Positions 1-12,000 of a DNA stretch of 64,000 nucleotides are shown here, piece after piece (position 1 is the stretch's first letter; each line of letters begins with the position of its first letter). Source of the stretch: Pterobdella sp. o SKG-2022 (taxonomy: Eukaryota > Annelida > Clitellata > Hirudinida > Piscicolidae); the NCBI GenBank assembly GCA_964035795.1, contig OZ038321.1, forward strand, positions 10,606,324 to 10,670,323, written 5' to 3'. Position numbers and translations under genes: made by a program. The notes below the pieces were generated by a model that was not told the origin of the DNA, made no database searches, and worked only from the letters and a program-made list of their open reading frames with translations.

Positions 1-151
1 TCGTCGAAGACTTTATTTACTTTGACGCAGTTGATCTCATTTTTATTTTGAGCTATCATTAAGGTTTAGAGCAAAAATTTTATGGCTACATGCCCTTACC
101 ATCACCAACTAGTTTTTAGACCAGAAACTGGGTACTTTTAATGAAACACCA

Positions 152-740
152 CTTTTTTTTTTTACCCCAAGCACCCCTTTCGTGGGTGGATGCTTCTCAG
201 GTTTCAATCAACACCCTCTAGTTCTTTATAGCTCTGCCGTTCTCACAGGGTCGGTTCATAGACTTTCGGGTCCCAGTGTGGTAATTATTTTGGGGCAAGT
301 AAATAGGTGATGGGTGTCGTAAGGGTGGGTGTGGCAGAGTGGGCATGAATTAAAGGGATGGATGATGATAAGCTTTTGTTGAGGTATGAAAGGATGAAGG
401 GCGATTTGTTTGATCTGAGTTGTCAAGAGTGCGTCGTTTGTGGTGATCCAGGGCGGTTTCTGAGTCGTATATGGCTGTGAGTTGTTTGTTGAGGATTTCG
501 TTGTGAGTGGGTGACATGTCTTTGTGAACTATTTTTGTGTGTATTGTTTTCATGTTGTTTTTTATTTTGGCGTGAATGATGGGTATGTTTATGTTGTAGT
601 TGATGTTGAATGTGGATTGTTTTTGTAACTGGGGGAGCTTCTAGTGTGGTGAGTAAGTGGGTAGGGTGTGAGGCTTTTTGTTTGAGTTGTGAAGTTTGGA
701 GTTTGAAGTGGAAAGATTTTGTTTTCTGAGTGGAGATGTC
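152..740 (-). mobile_element. LINE-A, 3' end copy 1 (5'-truncated)
   Basis: Read on the minus strand, this encodes the C-terminal part of the same reverse-transcriptase polyprotein as the copy at 25859-27631. Shared blocks include HLHSE.KIFPLQ, and a C-terminal zinc-knuckle-like CPLC-H-H-HLFTCPK segment at about 250-345. After the last codons the element ends in a run of T on the + strand (152-163), which is a poly(A) tail on the element strand. Similarity stops abruptly near 740, so the copy is 5'-truncated. The knuckle is in one frame here, but stops and frameshifts occur elsewhere. This is a dead fragment. Confidence 0.85.
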
Positions 741-1119
741 GAAACACTATCTCTAGATGATTGTCAACCAAGAGTGAAGAGCGCTTCACTTGGCCGTGAG
801 GTAGACTCTTCCCCGCTGGTTACCAATCCAGTATTTCAAACCTCGGTGTTAATCGCTAAATTTATTTTTTATTTTAAAATGATTTATAAATGCAACACTC
901 GTTTTTCTCTAGATATTGAGAATAGAACATGCTTTAAAATCATAGTTTCTAACTATATCCAATGTAATGGGGTATTTATAAAGCGCTTTTTCTTATAGAT
1001 CAAAGCGCTTGCTACAAATTTAATCTAGTAAAAACACACTGCTCATTGTCGACCTACGTGGGATCGACAGCTATCTACCAATAGAATTTACAGATACATG
1101 TTACTTCAAGATAGGTAGA

Positions 1120-1560
1120 TATCAAGATTTTAAATCCGGTTTTTATTCACAATATACTGAGAATCAAATAAAATCAATTACGAGTATGATTACGGTGGAA
1201 TTAACTTCAAGAGTTTCTAGAATACTGAGTATTATGAACTGAATATATGCAATAGTAGCAAGGATCATGCAAAAATAACTAAATTGAATAAACTTGAAAA
1301 CTAAGATTAAAAAAAACGATTTTATCAAACACTTGTTAACTGAATAATAACACGAAGCTTTTCGTAAGTTGAACTCACATTATCAAGTATACAAATAAAA
1401 GCTAAGATTATATAGAAGAAAAGTCTGTTTGAAACAAATACAACCATAATAAAATTTGAGAAATGACATTTGCAAACTGAGGTTGTCTTATAAACCTTTT
1501 CTTCATAATTAAATCTGTTATAATAAACAAAAATAAATAGATAAATTTCAACAAAAAATT
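1120..1560. repeat. REP-2 dispersed repeat, copy 1
   Basis: This stretch is alignable by eye with 9350-9640. Shared blocks include a segment around 1160-1215 (AATCAATTACGA, then TTAACTTCA) and one around 1400-1560 (GAAACAAA, AAATGACATTT, ATTAAATCTGT). No coding potential is seen. It is probably a non-autonomous element; its ends are not defined. Confidence 0.55.
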
Positions 1561-1604
1561 CCAAGTATTATATGTTAATTTATGGCAATATTTTTTACCA
1601 GTAA

Positions 1605-2045
1605 ACTTCAAATTATGAGGATTATAAGAGCACGTAGAAAAAATTTTTTATTTAGCTAAACTTTTCAACAAGTAAAACCTTGTTTAGAAATAAAAAAACA
1701 TAATACAATAATCAGTGGCTATAATGACCCACAATGTTACGTCAATACCAAAGCCTGAGACCCACTATTAAAGAGAATGAAAATGATACAAAAGAAGGAG
1801 AGCAGGAGTTTAACTCCAAATTATAACATCAAACTATAATTGCACCATTCATAAATGCTTTAAAATAGATCTCATTTAATAAAACCATACTACATAACTT
1901 AAGAATTTTCACATCTATGGTTTTTCCTTTTAAATTCTCTACTTTTCTCTACAACTTTGCTAATGAACTATGACAAGGTTTTACTTGTTAAAAATTTTAG
2001 CTAAATAAAAAATTTTTTCTACGTGTTCTTTTCATCTTTTATAAA
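1605..2045. mobile_element. MITE-A foldback, expanded copy
   Basis: The left arm (about 1605-1680) contains CACGTAGAAAAAATTTTTTA followed by AGTAAAACCTTG. The right arm (about 1967-2045) contains the reverse complement (GGTTTTACTTGTT, then TTTTTTCTACGTG). The loop between is about 290 bp. The same arms make a tighter palindrome at 10641-10860 and a third copy at 7110-7500. No transposase is present, so it is classed as a foldback-type non-autonomous element. Confidence 0.7.
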
Positions 2046-2159
2046 ATTTTCATCTATGTAATCTCAGCCTCTATTATCCCCAAAAAACCATGAATCATTC
2101 ATTTTAAAACTGAATACCTTTTTTAATACATCTTTTTCAGCACTACTTGACCAAACCAT

Positions 2160-2580
2160 CCGCTAGCTTAACCTAGTGTTTTTAGATCGCTAGAATACAG
2201 ATTAAATAGGAGCAGGCCGATTTCAGAACCTTGCGCACACCAGTCCTAACTCTATTATTAGCAATGTAATAACACCTATTGTTTAAATAGCTCTTATGCC
2301 ATTCTAAGACTAGACCCTTGAACCAAGTTTTGAATACAGCTTATTTATTAAAATTTAAAATTACCCCTCTTTATATCTTCATCGAAACTAATTATATTAT
2401 TATTGTATTTGAGCAAATCATTATTTTTAAAAATAAATGAAAATTAAAAAATTATAACGAAAAAATTTAACGTATAAAGTGTAGAAACTTTCCCCGTTTT
2501 GGCAAGTGATAAATTTAATGCGAAAACTTGAGCAGTATCCAACTTACCAATATCTTTTATAAAAGTATAAATATTTTCTG
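2160..2580 (-). mobile_element. CR1-type LINE, internally deleted copy
   Basis: Bases 2165-2340 match the reverse-transcriptase part of the CR1 at 55930-56110 (shared CTAGAATACAGATTA, AACACCTATTGTTTAAATAG). From about 2370 to 2580 it then matches that element's extreme 5' region at 59680-59885 (shared TATTATTATTGTAT, ACGTATAAAGT, CGAAAACTTGAGCA). The roughly 3.6 kb between is missing. Both copies lose similarity at the same place, which marks the element's 5' end. Confidence 0.75.
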
Positions 2581-3394
2581 TTTGTTGACCTTATTATATG
2601 ATTTCTTCAATATTGTTGTAATGGATTAATTTTTGATAAGCCGAGAATGAGGATGTTGTAAAAATTTTTTGTGATTTTATTTGAAAATGAGCTTAGACAA
2701 GGTAATCTAGGGCTTATTAACCCAATAAGTCCCAAACGTCTATTAAGTGTAACATTTTCAAAATACGATAGCGTTTTTCGTATTGGTCGAATCTTTTTGA
2801 AAATTTAAACATACATTTTTCAAACATCACTCTTAATATAACAAAAGTTTCAATTATATTTTTCAAAATTTTGGCTCACAGTGCACATTTGAAACCAACT
2901 ACTATATGAAAAACGTTTTTTCGCTTTAAGCTGAAATTAAAAAAATTTTTAAATGCCAAAAAAATTTATATTTTCATTATAATTATTGTTTAAACACAGT
3001 AATATATTTTTTAGAAATTTAAAATAGATAACGATCTATTTAGAGTTCATATTTATCTAATATATAATATTTTTGTAATAAACCATGATGAAAATTATAT
3101 GTAAAGTTTTCTATTAAATTTCAAAAAATTCAAAATTTCACTCATAATGAAATAGAGTTCACAATTTTTTAAAGTCATTCTCACTATTAAATCTTTAGTA
3201 ATTGAATGTTCATTGAAGAAAGTTCAGCAAATTTTGGTCAGACAATAATGATAAACAAAATAATATGGTAATATAAAAACGAAATAAGAAATGTATAAGA
3301 ATAAATGAAAGAATAAATACAATAATATTAATAAAATATAATACAAATGAAATAAATACAAATAAGTTATAATATAAATAAGTTATAAAATAAA

Positions 3395-3577
3395 TAAAAT
3401 GTATTTTTTTTTATTTTTTTAGGTCGACTTTTAGTCGCCCCATATTGGGGTTTCGTTAGCTCAACAGATGATTCAAAAGGGCGCTACTCTTTGTGTATAA
3501 TTGTCAACCCGCGCGGGATTGAACCCGCTTACTTTAGATAACTAATCTAACGCTCAACCAGCTGAGCTATGCGGGCC
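3395..3577 (-). mobile_element. tRNA-derived SINE, copy 1 (intact cloverleaf head)
   Basis: On the minus strand, 3577 to 3505 folds as a complete tRNA: 7-bp acceptor with wobble pairs, D stem GCTC/GAGC, anticodon stem TTAGA/TCTAA, T stem GCGGG/CCCGC. Internal promoter boxes are TAGCTCAGCTGG (A) and GGTTCAATCC (B). The head is followed by a body ending near 3420, shared with 53877-54058: GCGCCCTTT, ATCTGTTGAGCTAA, CCAATAT and the hairpin CGACT-AAA-AGTCG. An A-rich tail follows. The formal anticodon is AGT with a pyrimidine at position 37. The shared body shows this is a SINE, not a working tRNA gene. Confidence 0.8.
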
Positions 3578-3584
3578 GAAAAAA

Positions 3585-3720
3585 TATAATATAAATAAAA
3601 TAAATATAAATATAATAAATATAAATATAGTAAATATAAATATAATAAATGTGAATATAATAAATATAAAATAAAAAAAATAAATAAAAATAGCAAATAA
3701 ATATTTTGAAAAATAATACT
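3585..3720. repeat. AT-rich TAAATA-type tandem low-complexity tract
   Basis: Irregular repeats of AATATAAATA/TAAATAAAAT flank the SINE head here and continue at 3280-3400 on its other side. The tract lies inside the piggyBac element. Reading frames that run through it are composition artefacts. Confidence 0.7.
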
Positions 3721-3769
3721 GAGAAAAAACAACTTTTTGAAATTTTACCACTTATAAAAAAAGTAAAGA

Positions 3770-4940
3770 TGAAACAGCTTGTGATATAGAAAATTCAAAT
3801 GATGAAAAATCTACTTACAATTTCAAAAAATTTCCTTCAAATCTTTTATGCGGCAAAGTCGATTTGAGTGGCGATGAAAAAGAAGAGTTTAAGTTGAAAA
3901 AAAAAAGAAAAAGCAAACAAAAGTTTTCTTGGAGCACAAAACACGATAAAAAGCTTTCGTTTGAAATACCTTCATATGAACAATCAAATTTAAATTTACA
4001 AGTTTGAAACTTCTGAAAAATGTTTAAATCTGTTTTGGACTGATGAATGGAAAGAAGATATTTGTTGCCAAAGTATCTTATATGCTTCTCAAAAGTCTTT
4101 TCCTTCGGAATCCATTTCACCCAAAAATATCCAACTGTTTCTCGCTAATTTACTCTTCAAAATACTTTAAGCTTCGTATAGACATATGTACTGGAAAAAA
4201 AGAGATTGCCTTGGCACACTGGTGGCCAAAGTCATGAGAAGGAACATGTTTGATCAGATTATACGACTAGTGCATTTTGTCGAAAACTCAAAAATAGGCA
4301 ATGACAGCTTTTACAAAGTACGTCCTCTTAGGTGTGCTTAAAAAACGATGTCTCGGAACATTGCAGCTCTGATGAGGTAATGGTGCCATATTACAGTAAG
4401 CAGAATGACAAACAATTCATTAAAGAAATGCCAATAAGATTAAGTTACAAATTGTGCGCACCATGTTCATAAGAAGGATCTTTTTTGCACGTGGAACCAT
4501 CTTGTGGAATCCAAACCAGAATTCCAGATAGAGGTTTTGACCAGGGTTCCAATATAGTGCAAAAAAATCGCGGTTGTCAAGTGGAGAGATAGCAAGCTTG
4601 TCATGGTTGCTTCTAATCTCCACAAAAATAGTCCTCAAACGCTTATACCAAGATGGATTAAAATTAGTTAAGATTGAATCAAGATACTATACCGAATTCT
4701 ATAGCAATTTATATAAATTACATGGGAGGTGTTGACCTTTTCAACCAGAGCATATCTCTATAGAATTCAAATAAGATCGAAAAAGTGGTGTTGGCCAATC
4801 TTTTCTTGGAGTATTAGTGCACATATTGTGTGCTCGATCATTTTTCAATATTATTTATCCATTTTACTGTTGAAAATAAGAAAAAATGCATCAAAGTCAG
4901 TGAAACCTATGACTTATAAAGGAGTTCTCAAAGACTAACA
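3770..4940 (+). pseudogene. piggyBac transposase pseudogene
   Basis: Across several frames the translation recovers transposase blocks in family order. An N-terminal helical region (about 4030-4300) has WTDEWKEDI and MRRNMFDQIIRLVHFV. SSDEVMVPYYSKQNDKQFIK lies around 4360-4430. A segment with YKL-C-P-CS follows. YMGGVDLFNQS and YRIQIRSKKWCWPIF lie at about 4715-4800. The family's catalytic Asp positions fall in the first and second blocks. Many frameshifts and stops separate the blocks, so no functional protein can be made. No cysteine-rich C-terminal domain is seen before the right end. Confidence 0.82.
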
Positions 4941-6011
4941 TTGAAATTTGATACGAAGGTTATCATCCTCAAGTCAGTTGACTTGCTCAAATCACAGAGA
5001 ATATTTTGAAAATTTGAAAATAAACTATCTTCGATTATTTTATATATGAATATCATTGAATGATAGTAATAGTGAACTTTTGATTCACCAATGACTTAAA
5101 AAACAACTAGTATTTTGTTCCATTATATCCTTTCACTTCGTTTTTATTCTGAGTAAAAGAAAATTTTATAGGAAAAAAAATTATTTGCTATTATTTTTTC
5201 TTAAAAAAATATTTGAACTAAATTATTTCGTTGTATAAAACGTGAACAAATTTTGATTCTCTATCTATATCTTATAACATGGAATGCTTCAAATGCTGCC
5301 ATCAAAGGTGTGCTGAAAGCTGATGCTAGGATAATGACAAGATTGAGATGGCTTGTCAAAAATGTATAAAATATACAAAAAATGTTTATATATTTTAATG
5401 GTGAAAAAACAACGCATATTTAAAGACAAAAGGTATATTTTAAAGACAAATGATGTGAAGCAGTGAAAATAATATTTTAAATTTACTCTTTCGAATTTTT
5501 TTCATAGATGCTTATATATTGACTAAATACATATTTGATTTTTTAAAAAGAAAAAATTCATTTGCGGATGAATTATGGGAAGTAATGGGTTAATGCTTTT
5601 CATGTTTCATTGTGATTTTGTTTCATTGAGATAGCATATAAATGGCGATAAGTGATTTAAGTTATTTTGGAGAGTTTTTGATTTTAGTGGCTAATATGAT
5701 GGCTACATTAAATACTTGAATATGATCTTATGATATTGAGAGCATGACCCAGAACCGGGTTTTGTTTTTGTTTCCAGTAAGAAGCAAAAAAGCTTTCTCC
5801 AAACAATCTGAGCTTTACTTGAATATATGGTCCTGGGTCTTTTTGGTTGATGATTGTTTTGTTCAATTTGTTTGTTTTGTTTTAGACCTTTTTCAGAACT
5901 GGAAAACTCAAATTTAGAAGTACCTTGACTCAAGCATAAGAGTTGTGACTGAAAAATAATTATTCAAATTCGTCCGAATTTAAATATTTTTGAAAATACA
6001 CTAAATCACAG

Positions 6012-9000
6012 GTTTATATGAAACTCACTGAAGAATGGCTTAATTCGAATGATGACGAACACCTTGAACTGCTAGACTATTTGTTTCACCATTTAGATGT
6101 CGCAGTAGTGCAAAGAATTCTATTCCGCTACATAAATAAAATAAATGAAAATACTAGTTTGAATCTGTGCAGAGGAAGTAAAAGAGCCATTGGTGTCTTG
6201 AGAGCTTTAAGGTATCTTTTTCACATTTGTTACTTCACTGTATTTGAAATTTCAATATGTTTTTGAAGTACTCAAAAATTCTACACTCAAAAAAGAGTTC
6301 CATTCTTTTTAACTAAAAATATTAATTGTATAGCAATTTTTGTTTATTGTTAGATTTTAGTTTTAAATTCTCTTAGTAAAAATTATTCGAAAGGTATTGT
6401 CATTTTATTGATGAATGAGATGAAACCGGAATTAAAATTCTGATATCTATTAATCTAATGTTTCCAAACATTTACTTCAAATGTGTAATATAAATGAGAT
6501 TTTTTTTATGTTTGAAAAGTCTATCTCTTTAGGAAATTGTATTTTTTAAATCTTGGGAGGAAAGTTTGATTAATGATTGATTAAATTATATTGATTAAGA
6601 TAATGGAATAGATTTAGTTCACCTTAACCCATTAACACCTAGGTTTTTGTTGTCAAACTTTTTATTGAAGTAGAATAGACAGAAAAATTGAAAAAACACA
6701 TTTTTTTTTTTTAAAATTGAAAAGCTCTTAGCAAAAAAATCTTATCTTATCAAGGATGAATACTCGATAATGTAAGATTTTTTACTGAAAGTTTCATTAT
6801 TTTTGTTTTTAGAGTTTCTTATTTGGTTACAAAATCTTTGCAATTGATTCCAAAATTTATCAAAATAATAGCATAAATTTATTAAAAGAAAAAGTCATTC
6901 AAATAAAAATTAAAAAAAAAATGAATAGGAAATTGTGAAATTTTTTGCAGTTTTTCAATATATAATTTTTTTTAAAAAAATAATTATAGAATTTATGTAA
7001 CTTATTTAATATTTTTTTCAAATTACATAATCTTTGCTAAATTTTTTTAAATTGTATATAGTCTAAATTAGTTTTTTAGACATCGTATGTTTTGTAAATT
7101 TGAATTTCAACAGTAAAACTTCAAATTATGAGAATTTATAAGAACACGTAGAGAAAGTTATTATTTAGCTAAATTTTTCAACAAGTAAAACCTTGTCATA
7201 ATTCATAAGCAAAGTTGTAGAGAAAAGGAGAGAATTTAAAGAGAAAAAAAAAACAGATATAAAAAATTTTTTTTGAAAGTTCTTACGGATGTAATTATGT
7301 AACATTGTTCTATTTTGAGATCTATTTTAAAGCATTTATGGATGGTAGTTTTATAGAGACATCGTATGTTCTTTGGTAAACTTCTTTAGGCTAATGAATT
7401 ATGACAAGGTTTTACTTGTTGAAAATTTTAGCCTAAAAAAATTCTCTACGTGATTTTATAAATTTTCATAATCTGAAGTTTTACTGTTGAAATTTATGAA
7501 TGGTGCAATTATTGTTTTACTGTTGAAATTCATAGTCTAATTAGTGTTTAATTAGTGGCAAGCTTCTTGTCATATATAAAAATTCGAGGATTAAATCCAT
7601 TCTTGACTTTATTTAGATTTTTTTCAACAATTAGCTGAAAGCTTTTCAAGATAATTTTTGAATTGAGAAACCCTATAATAATGAATTGAGGCAGCATGAC
7701 AGCTGATATTGACATAGTCCTCGTGGCGTCATGTTACATTGTGTCGCATCAAGGCTAGACTTGCTGAAGCTGGAATGAGTGAAAAAAAATTAGAATGTTT
7801 TTCTGGTTAGAGTTTAAAAAATGAAAACGCAAGTCTGGTACATGTTTCATTAGGGTATTGTTTGAATAAAAAAGAAGTTTCTGGTTGGTTCATCGAGTTA
7901 TTTCTTTATTAAATTGTAAACAGATGCTTGTGTAGAGTATCAACTCCTTTTGATGTGCTGCAACTGATGCATTTAGATGACGTTCAGGTTAAATATTTTT
8001 TTATTTTATTTCTAAATTTTTAAAAAATTTTTTAAATGCCCTCAATTGATTCTCTTTCGTGCAAATGATATTAATCAAAGCATCAAATAAGAAGCATTTT
8101 TAATAAATTTATTGAGATTTTCGATAAGTTTAGCCTTATCCTAAAACGTTAGCGAAAAAAATAAAATCGTAACTATGGTTATATAGTGATTCAAAGACTA
8201 TAATTAAGAATTAGTTAATTATTCAAAAAAACAGAAGTTGTTTTAATTCCAATGCTATTATTTCAAATAATTAATTGTCCAAGAGTACTTCAAAGAAAAA
8301 TAATTTTCTAAAAATTCCTCTTATTTGATGTTTTTCGTTAAAAAATATTGAAGAAAAATACATACGATGTCTCTGAAAAGTAAAATCAAAGCAGCGTTTT
8401 GCTTTGAGGCCGTAGGTGCATAAGTATATTGAACTATTTTCTAGAGTTATCTTTTTGTATTTGAAACCAAACCTTTGATCAATAGATATTTCTTTTATCA
8501 TAAATCCTGCAAGTGTTTTTTAAGTAGAACATTCTTTTTTCATTTAATTTCAGAAATTAACAAAGTTTAATTTATTCCGTATTTAAATTGCGCTTTGCTG
8601 GTTATATTTCAAAATATCATTAAAAGCGTTTAATTTTTCGTTTCATTAAATTTAAAAAAGAGCATTGAATGACGGTCTATTATGTAAAAATAAATTAAAA
8701 CTGGAAAGAAACTGAATTAAACAGGTTTAAATTTAATTCTATGTCCATGTCTGTTATCTATATGAATAAATACCATTATATATAAATAATATTTCAGTCA
8801 TTAGTAGAGCTTTTGACTGATTTAATAATCATGTGCATTCTTGCTGACAGAAAAGAAACTTTTGATGCTTTCAGGTATGGTATTTTTTAAGATAATATTT
8901 TATTATAAAATTTTAAGTCAAGTATTTCATTTTTGAAACCCTTTTTTAGACTAATGGACAAGCATTCGCTGGCAAGGAGTTTGTTGATGCTTGCAGAGAA

Positions 9001-12000
9001 AAGTAATAACCCCTTCATTTCTGTGAATGTTGCTACTATGATTAGGTGCTCTATGATGCTTTTCACTTTTTTCTCAATTTGATTTGATTGTTTTTCTACT
9101 ATATTAGATTCTTCTTTTGTGCATGCTTCAATAATTGGTTGACAGCAGTTGTCTAGATTATTGATTCTATTATTTCATAATTAAAATAAGAGATTTTGTA
9201 TGGATTGCTAGTCCGAGCCAACTTGAAATCATCGGAATTCAAGATCCACCGTTCCCACATTTAAGCTGTTCACCTTGTCATTGTCAACTAAGATCATCCG
9301 CCAAACTAAATGACAACGATACCAGATATTAGTTTCTTGATATCTGCTTCTGGAGTTTAATAATATAAAATCAAATCAATTACGATTATAGTGACATTAA
9401 CTTCAGGAATTCTATGAATGGAAAATTAAATGCAATGTAAGTTTTCATATAAAATAGAGAACTGAGATTATATGAAGGAAAGGTCTGTTGTTTGAAACAA
9501 AAGCAACCCTAACAATACCTATATAAATGACATTTAGAAAACTGAGTTGATTTTATGAATGTATTATTTTTAATTAAATCTGTGATGCTAGACAAAATAT
9601 ATATAGATAAACCTTCAAATTAAAAAAAAATAATTTTGAGCAATCAAATTTTAATTTTAGATAAAACTTGAACAACTTCATTGTTTTCATTTTTTTTAAC
9701 GGCACTTCCATCTCACCACAATTATAACCAGAAAGTGCTTACCTTGTTCACCTTTTTTATTTTTTACCTTTATCCCATAAATGGCTAGCCTTCGACTATT
9801 ACTTTATCAACTATCTACCATATTTTTACGTCGATCCTCTTTAGCCATTACTCCTACATCACCCTTTTAGCCTTTACTTAATAGTTTAAACCTCTTACCT
9901 AATCATCTACAAATTTTTAACTCATACTTTTCCACTTTATATCTTGGATTCATTAAGCTCCAACTCTTTCTTCAACATCTATTTGCACAGTTACTAAAAG
10001 AAAGAAGTCTTAAAAGAACTCCCAGCATTTAAAAGTTGCTGGGAACTAAAAACCATCATTTTTCGCTTTACTGCCATTAGGGGTTTATGAAGTAAAAAAA
10101 TTGTGCAAAAAGCATGCTTTTGCTTTCTTCACGTAGCTAAAGTTTCCAGTGATGAAATTGACTGTTTTCATTTTACCATGTTTAAATGATTTTTGTTTTA
10201 GCTTAAAATCACCACTTACTAGTTTAATAGAGCAAAATCAATTGCCGACACAATGCGTCAGCTTTTTAAATAAAAACTTTCAAATACTCAATGAAATAGA
10301 ATAGCCTGACAGAATTGTATAAAGAACAAACACGGCCTATTTATAAACGAAAAAACAGCTTTTCGCTTCATTTAGGCCTATGAAAGCCTTTGTGTTTTTC
10401 TTTAATAAATATTTCTTTGTTTTTGATACAATTTTTAATAGTTCTTATTTGACAATATTTATGATATTTCGATTTAAATATATTTCTTCTATTAAAAGTT
10501 GTTACAGAATAAAAGATGCAAGTATGACCAGCAAGGTTTTGCACCTAATGAATCTTCATGGTCTGTTCCAGTCTGCTTCTGCGTTTTCGATGCATTGGTT
10601 ACAATTTTTCTGTTTTTTTTTTTTTTTAAATTATTATTTTTAAACTTCAAATCATGAAGATTAATAAGAACACGTAGAAAAAATTTTTTATTTAGCTAAA
10701 ATTTTCAACAAGTAAAACCTTGTCATAGTTCATTAGCAAAGTTGTAGAGAAAAGTAGAGAATTTAAACGACAAGGTTTTACTTATTGAAAATTTTAGCTA
10801 AATAAAAAATTTTTTTTCTACGTTTTCTTATAAATCTTCATGATTTGAAGTTTACTGGTAAAAAAAATAAGGAATGTAATAATGTTTTAAATTTGTGTAC
10901 GAGTAAGTTGAAGAGGGTGAATAATTATTGTTAATATGAATGGTGGAGAAGGAAGTGTTACACGCAAGATAGGGCTGGGCTGGAAGGCATTCAACAGTAT
11001 GTTTTCTATGTTATGTGGTAAAAGACACACATGGAATGTCATAGGAAAAATTTATAGGACATGTGTGAGGCCCGTCATGACATATGGCTCAATAAAACCT
11101 TGTCATAATTCATTAGCAAAGTTGTAGAGAAAAATAGGGAACTATATTTTATTTTTATTTCTATTTTATATTATTATTAATCAAATTAGATTATACTGCT
11201 GTACATGTCCCAGTAACTGGAGTCGACACCGGACCTTGAATACGCTAATTTCATGTTCGAATTAGCAGTTTCTATTGTAGTATCAATAATTTAGGCCGAC
11301 TGCTATCGCCGAATGGAATGAGCTTATCGGACTGTGAAACAGTGGAAATGAGTGTATCCAATTCATAGAATTTATCCTTCACGTCATATGGATTAGTCAT
11401 AGTAGGATAGCAGATCTTTTCTTCACTAAAGGAAGTTTGAGTGTCTTTAAACGGTCGTTTAAGCCTTCCAGGACATTATCAAGCTTCTTCACTATGTGGT
11501 TTTTAATAACAAAACCAAATCCAATTTCGCGTCGTTCACCTTTGTTCTTTATACACTAGTAAAAAGTGTAGCCACCACCACTTTTAGTAAGGCGCATTTT
11601 GTCTGAAAAACGGGTTTCACTGAGAGAAGCAATGTCCAAGTTCTTGGGCTATCAAAGCTGTTTTGAGTTCTGGTCTTATGGAATTGCTAGAATCGATTAA
11701 TGTTCTAACATTCCAGGATGCTAAAGTTGATTTAATAAATGATTTTTTGTCTAGACCGCAAAAATGGGAAACTAGCCAGCACGGTTTGCCGGCCGAGTAT
11801 GGCTAGAAAAAGCTTTTTTTGGAGCACTTTCCTAGCTCTGTTCTCAGGCAAAAAAGCAAGCAGAGCTATTTTAAAGAGGGATGCTTGGTCGCTCAAAGGG
11901 CTGCCGGACTCCTGTGCTCTTTTAGATTCAGAGGAGAACGACTATCTGGCTTGAGCCGCCTGTGTGAGGGTTTGCAACAACAGCTTCCAGTGTTTCCGCA

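Larger units (their letters stand above)
2721..5589 (+). mobile_element. piggyBac transposon, near full length, degenerate
   Basis: The left end reads TTAA then CCCAATAAGTCCCA (2717-2734). The right end is the inverse: TGGGAAGTAATGGG then TTAA (5576-5593). Both ends thus show the CCC...GGG termini and TTAA target duplication that define the piggyBac superfamily, and the 2.87 kb length fits. A transposase pseudogene lies inside at about 3770-4940. A tRNA-derived SINE (3395-3577) lies between the left end and the transposase. The terminal inverted repeats are short and imperfect. Confidence 0.82.

Noticed and set aside
3505..3577. Functional tRNA gene (complete cloverleaf)
   Set aside because: It shares a SINE body and A-rich tail with other copies, has a pyrimidine at position 37, and the family members differ in anticodon.
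3547..3751. Minus-strand hydrophobic ORFs resembling membrane proteins
   Set aside because: They derive from the TAAATA-type low-complexity tract; the Phe/Leu/Tyr/Ile pattern is compositional.
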